In this document: one piece after another, positions 36,146 through 44,711 of the stretch | Numbering within the stretch: the first letter of the stretch is position 1 | Layout: the number at the start of each line of letters is the position of its first letter | Source: Sciurus carolinensis | Taxonomy: Eukaryota > Chordata > Mammalia > Rodentia > Sciuridae | DNA length: 64,000 nt | Reading direction: 5' to 3' | Assembly: GCF_902686445.1 (NCBI RefSeq) | Contig: NC_062232.1 | Span: 31,516,954 to 31,580,953 of the forward strand | Notes under the pieces: generated by a model | Told to the model about the DNA's origin: nothing | Seen by the model: the letters and a program-made list of their open reading frames with translations, nothing else | Database searches by the model: none | Program-made: the position numbers and the translations under genes

Positions 36146-36182
36146 GAGTTTGACTACATACATATTTTTGTTCCTCTCTGTT

Positions 36183-36455
36183 CAGTGGTAAAACATTGCA
36201 CAGTGTTGAGGAGGATAAATTTGAGTTTCTCATCCTAGGCAATAGTGACATTGAGGGTCATGTAATTTTTTGTTGGGGAAGGAGCTTCCCTGTGCATTGA
36301 AGGATGTTTAGCAGCATTGCTGGCATGTACACGCTGGATATCAGTAGCAACTCCCCACTTCCTAGTTGTGACAACCAAAAAATGTCTCCAGACATTGCCA
36401 CGTGTTCCCCAGGGGGGCTCTGACCTCCGGCTGGGAACTATTTTTCTAGGCTTGT
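36183..36455. mobile_element. Old non-autonomous hAT-like remnant
   Basis: GAAGGATGTTTAGCAGCATT, TTGTGACAACCAAAAAATGT and CTCCAGACATTGCCACGTGT are wording of a common mammalian DNA-transposon relic ending in GCTGGGAACTATTTTTC. Subfamily not resolved. Confidence 0.6.
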
Positions 36456-36640
36456 GAACAAGGGTTAATGGGCACCCCAAATCCCAGGTCCAGGTTAGCT
36501 GTCCAGTGGCCTTCCTTTCCTGTGTCACCTCTAGAGCAAGGTCTCATAAATACTAGCACACATTCTATTACTGGGCTGAAAAGGAACATCTGGCTCTCTC
36601 CTATCACCTGAGTCTGACTGAATTACAAGAAGCAGCACTT

Positions 36641-36770
36641 TGCCGGACATGGTGCCACATGCATATAATCTCAGTGACTTGGGAGGTTGAGGCAGGAGGA
36701 TCAGAGTTTTGAAGACAGCCTCAGTAACTTAGCAAGTCCCTAAGCAATTTAGCAAGACCTCTGTTTTACC
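36641..36770 (+). mobile_element. B1-type SINE half
   Basis: GGACATGGTGCCACATGCAT and CTTGGGAGGTTGAGGCAGGA. Ends at AGACCTCTGTTTTACC with no ID half. Confidence 0.82.
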
Positions 36771-36774
36771 AAAT

Positions 36775-37540
36775 ATCTTGGTAAACAATAGGGTAGTTAA
36801 ATAGATTCACAATCTGTCAAATACCTATTGAGTTAATGAGTCGATAGAAATGAATGTCACAGAGCCATGATCTCATTCTTGGACTGCTTGACATTACCAC
36901 TAATGAACTAGAAAAAAGATATTTTTGATCTGAGACATGAAGATGGGAAGGCAAGGAATAGGTCTCAAATACCTGTACAGGCAGGAATGATATAGGGACT
37001 TGAAACCTCAAAAACAGAAGGACAAATACAATGCCATATGTTAGATTTCAAAACTCAACCACACACAAAGAAACTAAGAAGTCCTAGATTAGTAGTCTCC
37101 TCTCTCCATCAAGCTCATCTGTACAAGTGTGTAGAATGTTTCTATTGAGCAGTATCATAGTAGCAAAAGGATGGTGATGTTTCTATAATATAAAAATCCA
37201 TTAACAGGGGAATCATTTTCTTGAATATGTATATCTGTGTGATGAAGTACGATGCAGTCATTAAAAAGAATGAACGATGTGCACTGATATGAAATGTACT
37301 CCAAGATATCCTGTTATGAAATAACAAGGAACAAAATAATGCATTTATCTTGTTACCCTTTGCAGTATGGGGACAGTAGAATACCATACCGGGGTTTTGG
37401 GAAAGCAGAGGAGGAAGAATTGGGTTTTATTACTATACAATTCTACATACTGTTTAAATGTTTCACCGTGTGATGATATTCCCCTTTTAAAATTAAACAA
37501 ATAAATAAATCATTGAAAAAGCTTTTCAAAATACCCAGCC
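36775..37540. other. Tract without a recognised feature
   Basis: AT-rich. Wording at 37200-37330 (TCATTAAAAAGAATGAACGA..ATGAAATGTACTCCAAG) hints at an old L1 3' relic. Not strong enough for a separate call. Confidence 0.4.
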
Positions 37541-37545
37541 ATATC

Positions 37546-37745
37546 CAGGCCCTGTGGCATACACCTGTAATTCCAGAAACTCAGAAGGCTGAGGCAGGAG
37601 GATCACAAGCTTGAGACCAGCCTCAGCAACTTAGCAAGACCCTGTCTCAAAGTAAAAAAATAAAATAAAATAAAAAGGGCTGGGGATGTAGCTCAGTGGT
37701 ACAGTGCCCAGAGCTCAATCCCTAGTACAAAAAAAAAAAAAAAAA
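37546..37745 (+). mobile_element. B1-dID composite SINE
   Basis: ACACCTGTAATTCCAGAAAC head. The ID half has an internal deletion (GTACAGTGCCCAGAGCTCAA). A16 tail. Confidence 0.9.
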
Positions 37746-38197
37746 CTTCAACTATTCACATATATCACATATAGAAGAAGGGAACGTTAACTTCCCAGCA
37801 GTACCTGAGAGAGTGGCAGCCCAGTGGCTCACATGAAAGGTTCCAAGATGCCTCAGAAGCATGTAGACAGTGTCTGCCTTGTTCTCTGAAACTTTCCCAA
37901 GTGCTGGGCAAAGTGCCAGAGAGGAGGAGAAGAGAACACAGACTAGCAGGAGGGATGGAGGTGTATTTCCACTCTGCAGTGTTGAGAAGGTCAAATTCAT
38001 TAACACAGTCTTGTCCCCTGAACCAGCAGAATGAGTTACAGTGGAGAAGGAAGGAAATGGAGTCCCAAGATTCACTCCCATTTTTTTTCCATGAGCTTGT
38101 CCTCTCAGAGCCAGCACTGGAGGAGGATGTCACAGTCATCCATCCATTGCAGGAGAGGGGTTTCCTGAGAGAGTCAAGTCTAGCCCCTGTCCCCTGT

Positions 38198-38393
38198 ACA
38201 GTACTGGGGACTGAACCCAGGGATGCTCTACCATTGAGTTACATCCCTTTTTGTTTCGTTTTGTTTTTATTTTGAGACAGGTCCTCGCTAAATTGCTTAG
38301 GGCCTCACTAAATTGCCCAAGCTGGCCTTGAACTTGTGATCCTCCTGCCTCAGCTTCCTAGGTTGCTGGGATTACAGGCATGAGACAGCTCAC
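38198..38393 (-). mobile_element. B1-dID composite SINE, antisense
   Basis: GTACTGGGGACTGAACCCAG, linker TTTTTGTTTCGTTTTG, and TTGCTGGGATTACAGGCATG. Confidence 0.9.
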
Positions 38394-38643
38394 CCCTCTC
38401 TATGTCATCCTTTCTCCCATACCTCCTCACTTTCCCACTCTATCAAACCAGTTCTTCACTTCTTTTCTTTCCACATCCTCTCACAGTAATGGGATGGAAG
38501 TTTAAGGGGAATTTTGGAGGCTCAGCCTTGGGAAATGAGTTGCAGTAGAGTAAAAGCCATGGAGACACTCAGCAGTGAGGCATTTTAGGGTAGTGCTTCT
38601 CCAACTATCAGCAGTGAAAAGCTGTTTTTTAAAATTTCCAATC

Positions 38644-38846
38644 CAAGTTGTGTGTGGTGGCACATGTCTGTAATCCCTGTGGCTCCAGAGGCCGAAGAAG
38701 GAGGATCTAAGTTCGAGGCCAGCCTCAGAAACCTAATGAGACCCTGTCTCAAAATTTAAAAAATGTTTAAAAGGACTGGTAATGTGACTCAGTGGTAATG
38801 CACCCCTCCCTGATTCAATCCCTGGTCCACACACCCACACACACAA
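38644..38846 (+). mobile_element. B1-dID composite SINE
   Basis: TGTGTGGTGGCACATGTCTG start. ID half GGACTGGTAATGTGACTCAG. Ends with a CA-rich tail. Confidence 0.88.
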
Positions 38847-39732
38847 AAATTCCAATTCATCATGGATTCATGCTTTTATAAAATCAATAAATGACTCACT
38901 AGCGAATTATAATGAAAACCAAATCAAAATTCAAACAGGATCAGTTGAACAATTTGTCCCTATGGGTCAAATTCTTCTGCTGATTCTTCAGTTGAACAAC
39001 ATTTGTCATGAAGTACACAAACATTACTTTGACCTATATCACATGCAGCCTGGTGGGCCAGCTCATTATGATGAGTCCTATATTAGCCACAGAATCAAAT
39101 TTTATCACAGCCACGCTCTGGAGAGGGAAATACAGGGTTTTGTTTTTGTAGATACTACTCCTCAATCAGTTATTATTCATTCATCAGGATCATGCTGCAC
39201 AAAATCAGCTCTCTCTCTTGCAACACATAATTCAACCTGGATCTACCATTTACTCCAATTCATGAGTTTTGTATGACATTCAGCCTCTCCATTTCTGACA
39301 TTCTCAGGTCTACCACAGTAATGCCAACTTTTGTGTCACCTCTTGGCAAGCATTCCCAAAACTTTGGGTCCTATTGAAGCAAATGTAAAACAAAGTGCAA
39401 GACCATGACAGAAGTTTGTCATGAATTTGATCAAATTTATGTGGCACAATTGATTGGGAAATAGTTCTTTCAATTCTCTTTCACTGCATATAGCAAAAGA
39501 ATTTCCTGTTAACTAATATGATATTTCCTTTTACTGCATATATCTGAATAGTTTCCTGTTAACTAATGTGGTATTTTGACTTTTGGTTTTAGGGTGTTTT
39601 AGTATAAATAGCCAGGGATAATTTATTCAATTGAATACATTGGAGAGACAAATTGTTCCAAAGCAATGACATACAAAATAAAAGCCTAAGATTTTATTAT
39701 TAGATTCTACAAATGTCGAATTGTGGTAACAA
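38847..39732 (+). other. Tract with one unrecognised 104-codon frame
   Basis: The plus frame at 38962-39276 begins MGQILLLILQLNNICHEVHK and includes DTTPQSVIIHSSG. I do not recognise it, see no repeat family in the DNA, and see no splice sites that make it an exon. A frame of this length is expected by chance several times in 64 kb. Confidence 0.3.
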
Positions 39733-39742
39733 TTTCTAAAGT

Positions 39743-39932
39743 GCACACCAGTAATCCCAGTGACTGGGTAAGCTGAGGCAGGAGAATCTTGAGTTCAATG
39801 ACAGCCTCAGTGACTTTGAGAGGCCCTAAGTGACTCAGTGAGACCTTGTCTCTATTTAAAAAATAAAAGGACTGGGGATGTGGCTCAGTGGTTAAGTGCT
39901 CCTGAGTTCAAACCTGGGTACCCCAAATTCTT
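39743..39932 (+). mobile_element. 5'-truncated B1-dID SINE
   Basis: Starts inside the head (CACCAGTAATCCCAGTGACT). TTTCTAAAGTG is exact on both sides, so the truncation happened at insertion. Confidence 0.9.
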
Positions 39933-40198
39933 TTTCTAAAGTGTTGCCCTACTTTTTGTACTTATCTTAAGATGGACAGTATCAAATAATTCAGAGAGCA
40001 ACACCAGTCCTGGGCTTAGTCTTTCACATAATGTGCCCATACAAAATAAGGATTACACCACACTTTCTAAGAACTAAAGACTAGAAGGAGAAGGTGATTT
40101 GATGCAAATCTATTGGAACCATGCTAAATGAATGCCAGATGAGTAGTGTGAGTTGGGCTAGAACTTGTGCTCACTGGTGTCTATTAAAAATCTAGCTT

Positions 40199-40317
40199 GG
40201 GCTGGGGCTGTAGCTCTGTGGCAGAGTGCCTGCCTAGCACGTGTGAGGGACTGGGTTCGATTTCCAGCACTGCATAAAAATAAAGGCATACTGTCCAACA
40301 ACAACAACAATTTTTTT
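40199..40317 (+). mobile_element. ID SINE with long tail
   Basis: GGGGCTGTAGCTCTGTGGCA, GGTTCGATTTCC, tail AAAGGCATACTGTCCAACAA. AAAAATCTAGCTT / AAAAATCTACCTT flank it. Confidence 0.92.
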
Positions 40318-40359
40318 AAAAATCTACCTTAGTGAATGGTAGCGGTTGTGCTTAACTTT

Positions 40360-40447
40360 TTTTTTTTTTTTTTAATGCTAGGGATCAAACCCAAAGCCTC
40401 ACACATACCAGACAAGCACTTTATCACTGAGCCACATCCCCAGCCCC
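40360..40447 (-). mobile_element. ID SINE, antisense
   Basis: TGCTAGGGATCAAACCCAAA and CACTTTATCACTGAGCCACA. TGTGCTTAACTTT / TGTGTTTAATTTA flank it with changes. Confidence 0.85.
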
Positions 40448-41292
40448 TGTGTTTAATTTAGCATGCACAAGGACATGGGCTCAGTTCCCAGTATCCCCTA
40501 CTTTCACTAAAAAGAGTTTTAAAAAATCTAGCTCTGAGAGGGTTAAAGTCAGATCACTCAAGGTCAAGATCAAAGAAGCTAAGTACTGAATAAGAATAAT
40601 ATCTGTTTACAATCCTCTGATTTAAAGAGATTTCTTCTCTTTTTAGGATAAAAAGGTTGAAACAAATTCTGCAGCACAAGGAAAAGGGAATATTTTTACT
40701 CTAAAGATTAAAAGGAAAACAATCTGTTATTTAAAAAAACTACAAAAAAGGCAATTTCAGAAAATATTTGGTGTTTACAGTAAAGATTCAAGGAAAATAC
40801 TTTCATAAAGTAAAACTAGGTGGTCATAAGGGGAATGAAGAATGCAAAGTTTAAAAATGAAATTAACAACTTTCAGTTGCTGCTGTCACATGCTTGGAAG
40901 TCATGGTTCTCGTCCTTACAACAAGAAAAAGCTGGGCATACTGAAAATTGATGACTTTTCTCCATCTCAAAAGAGAACTGAGCTTTCAGGGCAAATTGCC
41001 ATTCTTCACCATCTGGAAAGACAAGTCCAGAGAGTCACAGCCGAGATCTGAAGCAGAAGACATGCTGAAGCCATAAACTTAAATGGCAAATTGGAAAAAT
41101 TCCTGGAGACTTAATGTGGAATAATATGAGAATGAGAGACTTCTGGTGGCTAGAGACATAGCCAGGACACACACACTATTGTGCACTTTACCTTCAAGAA
41201 TCCTCCCAATTTTCATGATGAAGGTCTAAGAAAGACCTTTCTTGCTCTTGTAAAGATGAAAGGAAGATTCATCATTTGAAATATGCTCAGAT

Positions 41293-41505
41293 AGCCAGGT
41301 GCGGTGAAGCACACCTGTAATCCCAGTGACTCAGGAGACTGAGGCAGGAGGATCACAAGTTTGAGGCCAGCTTCCACAATTTAACAAGGCCCTAAGCAAC
41401 TTAGTGAGACCCTGTGTCAAAATAAGAAATAAGAAGGGTTGGGAATGTGGTTCAGTGGTCAAGTACTCCTGGGTTCAATCCCTGCCACCAAAAAAAAAAA
41501 AAAAA
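41293..41505 (+). mobile_element. B1-dID composite SINE
   Basis: GCCAGGTGCGGTGAAGCACA head, GGGAATGTGGTTCAGTGGTC half, A17 tail. It lies 200 bp before the provirus. Confidence 0.9.
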
Positions 41506-41698
41506 TACTCAGACACTCTTCCATAAAAAAGGACTACTCTACAAGGGGAAAGACTTCACTGGAGCCTTATCCAATCCAGAAGAGGACATATTCCTGACTT
41601 CAGCCCTCTTGACCACTTTCTGTCTTACATGAGGGAGGAAATATAAAAAGCTTAAGAAACATTTGTGAAGGTCACAGTCAATGGACACAAGCACATTA

Positions 41699-41704
41699 AA
41701 AGAT
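41699..41704 (+). repeat. Provirus target duplication, left copy
   Basis: AAAGAT directly before the 5' LTR. The same six bases follow the 3' LTR at 45070-45075. Six bases is the betaretrovirus/IAP size. The pair shows that both LTRs belong to one integration event and the outer ends are not rearranged. Confidence 0.85.
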
Positions 41705-42062
41705 TGTCGGGGTTTCGGCCGGACCCCTGGCCCTAGGTGTGGCAAGGCTAAGATGGCGCCTGGCAGTGAGCCAGAGCAGCTAACTTTTACATAAACAACT
41801 GACATCGTATTGAGGAAGTTCGAGGGATTGGCTGAGCTCCCTGATGGACAGTGCAGGTCCATGTATGCCTGCCTTTGCTGCCTATATCTGTGCATGCTCT
41901 CCCCTCGTGCTCAAAGGCTGATTGGTTACAAGTACTGTATATATTGGAGTGTAAGTTCCTCAAAGAGGAGAACAAAGAAAGAACGATGAGGAAGTAGACG
42001 CGCGCAATAAAGAGCTGAAAAGAACCAGGTGTCGTGTCTCTCTGCGGGCAGGGAGTGCGATA
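41705..42062 (+). repeat. Provirus 5' LTR (358 bp)
   Basis: Starts TGTCGGGG. An inverted CCAAT motif (ATTGG) is at 41921-41925, a TATATAT box at 41938-41944 and the AATAAA signal at 42006-42011, so U3, R and U5 can be ordered. A three-codon upstream frame (ATGAGGAAGTAG) starts at 41986, inside the likely transcript leader. The right end is placed at GCGATA. Shifting one base would make a 7-bp target duplication instead. Confidence 0.92.
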
Positions 42063-42064
42063 GG

Positions 42065-42082
42065 TGGCGCCGAAACCCGGGA
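42065..42082 (+). other. Primer-binding site, tRNA-Phe-like
   Basis: TGGCGCCGAAACCCGGGA, two bases after the LTR. It fits the 3' end of tRNA-Phe at 17 of 18 positions (fourth base C instead of T), the primer known for IAP-type elements. Confidence 0.85.
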
Positions 42083-42094
42083 ATCTACAGATAA

Positions 42095-42096
42095 AG
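42095..42096 (+). promoter_or_regulatory. Candidate major splice donor
   Basis: AAA|GTAAGAG just after the primer site matches a 5' splice-site consensus. Joined to the acceptor at 42958, it would give a short leader and place the ATG at 42988 first after the LTR upstream frame. Confidence 0.5.
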
Positions 42097-42114
42097 TAAG
42101 AGGTAATTATTTAT

Positions 42115-42274
42115 TTTCATTTATGACCTTGAGTCCGTCATTGGTATTTCATTTATGACCTTGAGTCCGTCATTGGTATTTCATTTATGACCTTGAGTCC
42201 GTCATTGGTATTTCATTTATGACCTTGAGTCCGTCATTGGTAGTTCATTTATGACCTTGAGTCCGTCATTGGTA
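42115..42274 (+). repeat. Five tandem 32-bp repeats in the leader
   Basis: The unit contains GACCTTGAGTCCGTCATTGG. The TTATGACC landmark recurs at 42121, 42153, 42185, 42217 and 42249, exactly 32 bases apart. The first three full unit junctions read GGTATTTC; the last junction reads GGTAGTTC. The repeats lie where retroviral packaging and dimer signals usually sit, which is suggestive only. Confidence 0.95.
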
Positions 42275-42499
42275 GCCGGCAGTGAAGGGTAAAGAACCCA
42301 GAAAAAAATTAAAACTTCATAGATAGATGCAGTGGTACCAGATTGTTTGTGTGGTGTGTGTTATTTTTGTGTTTGTTGTGTGGCTTGTTTGTGTGCTTGG
42401 AGCTCTTAGTGCTGTAAGATTTAATCATAGGAACAGAACTGTCTAAGACTGGAATGCAGCAGCCTAACAGCTTGAGCATTCCTTGATACCATAAAAAAG

Positions 42500-42893
42500 G
42501 TCTCTCCGTGGTTTTTAGATAAGGGTTGTTAAATATATTCCTCAGTGGAAGCACCTGGGAGAGGATCTACACTTAACAAAAAAACAAAAGCTGTTACCTG
42601 TTGGAACTTTAGCCATTTGGTCCCTGATTAAATCTTGCTTACAACATAAAGATAAACAAAATCTAAAGGGACCCCTGGAAGAGGGAAGTCAGGTTTTAGA
42701 AGAGATTAAAGAGAAACGGTTCTGTTCTCAGAACTCAGAAAGAAATAATAACTCAGAAGGGGAAGATTCAAAAGAGGAATTTTCAGGGGGGGAGCTAGAA
42801 AGGACATTTGGGAAGCTAACAATGCAGTCTAAGCGCCCTATTAATGATGACATTGACACCGGTGAAGACTCGAGACCTGTGGGCAATAGTTAA
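42500..42893 (+). pseudogene. gag matrix remnant, frame-disrupted
   Basis: Two open pieces in different frames look like the start of a betaretroviral Gag matrix domain. The first, at 42500-42532, contains SPWFLDKGC and ends at a stop. The second, open from 42519 to a stop at 42893, contains LPVGTLAIWSLI and then an acidic serine-rich stretch. No in-frame gag start, capsid, nucleocapsid, protease or polymerase is present. The tail of the second piece overlaps the beginning of the env open frame. The element cannot make Gag particles. Confidence 0.55.
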
Positions 42894-42911
42894 AGCTTGG
42901 CCATATCCTTT

Positions 42912-42958
42912 ACCGCTAACTAACACCTCCCCTACCCTCCCACCTTTGTTTTCTACAG
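42912..42958 (+). promoter_or_regulatory. Candidate env splice acceptor
   Basis: Branch-point-like GCTAACTAAC at about 42915-42924, then a pyrimidine tract CCCTACCCTCCCACC and TTTGTTTTCTACAG ending at 42958. It lies inside the open frame that begins at 42844, which argues that the first 38 or so codons of that frame are not used in a spliced env message. Confidence 0.7.
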
Positions 42959-42987
42959 GACCTAGGACTGGATTGCCGACTGTCATC

Positions 42988-44520
42988 ATGGATCCCAAGG
43001 AAGAACCTTATAATTTTTCTACCCTTTCTCTGCCAGGTACCCTTTGCTTTGATATCTCTACCAATAACAAATTTGTTAATGACACTTCTCTTAGGCCTTG
43101 CATTCTATTACAGCGTGAAGTGCAAGGGTTATTTTTAAGACAGCCTACTAAAGGGATTGATTTCCAAGAATGTATGACTATCACCCAGGGTAAAGCTACA
43201 GGGACAAGTAAGATTACTATTTCAGGGCGAGTTGTCTTTCTTGAAGGTTTAATCCCAAAGCGACTGGAGCTGCCATCTACTGGATTTCATACACCTCGTG
43301 TTTTCCCTCCTTGTGACCCCAAATTTTCTAGTCCTCCCTTTTGGACAGGTTGTCAACATGCTAAAGGAGCAGCTCCTATTCAACATGGATTTTATTTCAC
43401 CCCAAACTTTACATACCAGCAATCTGTGAACAATTTTATCCAAAACCTCGTCTACCTTGGCTTTTGTCAAGATATAAATCCTTTTGATAATTGGTTCCTA
43501 TTTACCTCCCAAGCAGGATATACTAATCTTCAGCCTTTGTTTGCTCTACAAGGAGGTTCGTTTAAGGCCTGTTATTGGAATCACACTTCAGATCATACTG
43601 GCACGGGCCCTTTCCAGACCAGTGAGATAGCTTGTAACAATACTATAACATTGTATTCCACTCCTGTGTGTGTCTATCCTCCTTTTATGTTCCTATTAAC
43701 TAATGTTTCTAATGGCACGACCCTCAACTGCTCTGGAACTAACTGCTATCTTTCTCAGTGTTGGAACGCAACAAAATATTCCCGAGCCGTCATTATGCGT
43801 ATTCCTACTTTCTTGCCCATACCAGTCTCTGTTACAGATGATGAATTGCCAGTATTGCTTTCCAGAAATAGGAGAGACTTTGGAATCACCGCAGCAGTCA
43901 TTACCGCTATAGTTGCATCAGCGGCAGCTGCCACTGCAGCAGCTGTAGCCTTAACTACATCTGTACAATCTGCAGCCACAATCAATAAGGTGGTTCAACA
44001 GACTGCTACTGCCTTATCTACTCAGCAGACAGTGGATCAACACTTAAAAGCAGGAATTCTTTTAGTAAACCAGCGAGTGGACTTGCTTCAGGAACAAGTG
44101 GACATCTTACAAGAACTGTTAAACGTGGGATGTATTTATCGTCTGACGGGACTGTGCGTTACACCTGTAGCTTACCATAACCTTAGCTATGCAGCAAACT
44201 TGTCTAGAATCTTGTCTGCTCAGCTACAAACAAATTGGTCTTATACATTTGATAATCTTACTGCTATTCTTAGATCTCAAATTGTTAGTCTCAATGCTAC
44301 TAGAGTTAATGTAGCCCCTATGTCCGAAGTGCTAAGTTGGCTATCCTCTTCTTTCAGTTTTGTAAAGCAATGGGCAGGTATGGGAGCCTTTTGTATGTTC
44401 ATGGTTGTTGCTGTTGTCTTCCTCACACGCTTTATCATGCGCATGCGCCGAGATCAAGCTAGAGATCGTATCATCTTCCATCAGGCCATGGCTGCCCTAG
44501 AGGCCGGCAGTTCCCCATAA
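42988..44520 (+). CDS. env: Endogenous retroviral envelope protein, betaretrovirus-like, intact frame
   Basis: The frame is open from 42844 (558 codons). I start at 42988 (510 residues): that ATG has a good context (A at -3, G at +4) and follows the splice acceptor at 42958, whereas the 42844 ATG has a weak context and lies before it. Surface subunit: residues 1-296, about nine N-glycosylation motifs, ending in a furin-type RNRR site. Transmembrane subunit: alanine-rich fusion-peptide-like stretch from 297, heptad region about 325-375, a two-cysteine loop (C382 and C390, no third cysteine), about five N-glycosylation motifs, membrane span about 462-480, tail of 30. No hydrophobic signal peptide is seen from either start, so surface delivery is doubtful unless an unseen upstream exon supplies one. 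Probably a class II env related to IAPE/HML types. Confidence 0.88.
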   Translation: MDPKEEPYNFSTLSLPGTLCFDISTNNKFVNDTSLRPCILLQREVQGLFLRQPTKGIDFQECMTITQGKATGTSKITISGRVVFLEGLIPKRLELPSTGFHTPRVFPPCDPKFSSPPFWTGCQHAKGAAPIQHGFYFTPNFTYQQSVNNFIQNLVYLGFCQDINPFDNWFLFTSQAGYTNLQPLFALQGGSFKACYWNHTSDHTGTGPFQTSEIACNNTITLYSTPVCVYPPFMFLLTNVSNGTTLNCSGTNCYLSQCWNATKYSRAVIMRIPTFLPIPVSVTDDELPVLLSRNRRDFGITAAVITAIVASAAAATAAAVALTTSVQSAATINKVVQQTATALSTQQTVDQHLKAGILLVNQRVDLLQEQVDILQELLNVGCIYRLTGLCVTPVAYHNLSYAANLSRILSAQLQTNWSYTFDNLTAILRSQIVSLNATRVNVAPMSEVLSWLSSSFSFVKQWAGMGAFCMFMVVAVVFLTRFIMRMRRDQARDRIIFHQAMAALEAGSSP

Positions 44521-44534
44521 GTATGGCTCACGAT

Positions 44535-44680
44535 GCTGGATCGCTAGCCAGACGGGTAAGGAAGGAGGTGACCACCGTACCGACCTAAGACAGGAGCTGT
44601 AGCATGCTCTGCAGTTATCCGATGACGGGTAAGGACGGTGGTTGACCACTCCGCCTAAGACAGGCACGGTCCCGAGCTTT
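44535..44680 (+). ncRNA. CTE-like RNA export element
   Basis: Between the env stop and the polypurine tract two motif pairs repeat: GACGGGTAAGG at 44551 and 44624, and CCTAAGACAGG at 44584 and 44654. These are the internal-loop motifs of the constitutive transport element of simian type D retroviruses, which recruits NXF1/TAP to export unspliced RNA. GACCACCGT (44570-44578) can pair with ACGGTGGTT (44635-44643), and CTGTAG with CTGCAG near the apex, giving the long two-loop hairpin expected. Confidence 0.82.
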
Positions 44681-44692
44681 CCTTTTCTTTTT

Positions 44693-44711
44693 AAAAGAGA
44701 AAAGGGGGAAC
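44693..44711 (+). other. Polypurine tract of the provirus
   Basis: AAAAGAGAAAAGGGGGAAC lies directly before the 3' LTR, the usual plus-strand DNA primer position. Confidence 0.9.

Noticed and set aside
38962..39276. Host exon encoding a 104-residue protein
   Set aside because: No splice sites, domain or homology that I can defend. The length is within chance expectation.
41539..41895. Minus-strand frames inside the LTRs (118 and 95 codons)
   Set aside because: The same frame appears in both LTRs because the DNA is the same. It runs against the retroviral transcript and has no domain.
42844..42987. Extra 48 residues at the N-terminus of env
   Set aside because: The start is in a weak context, precedes a strong splice acceptor, and overlaps gag-remnant sequence in another frame. 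It also gives no signal peptide.
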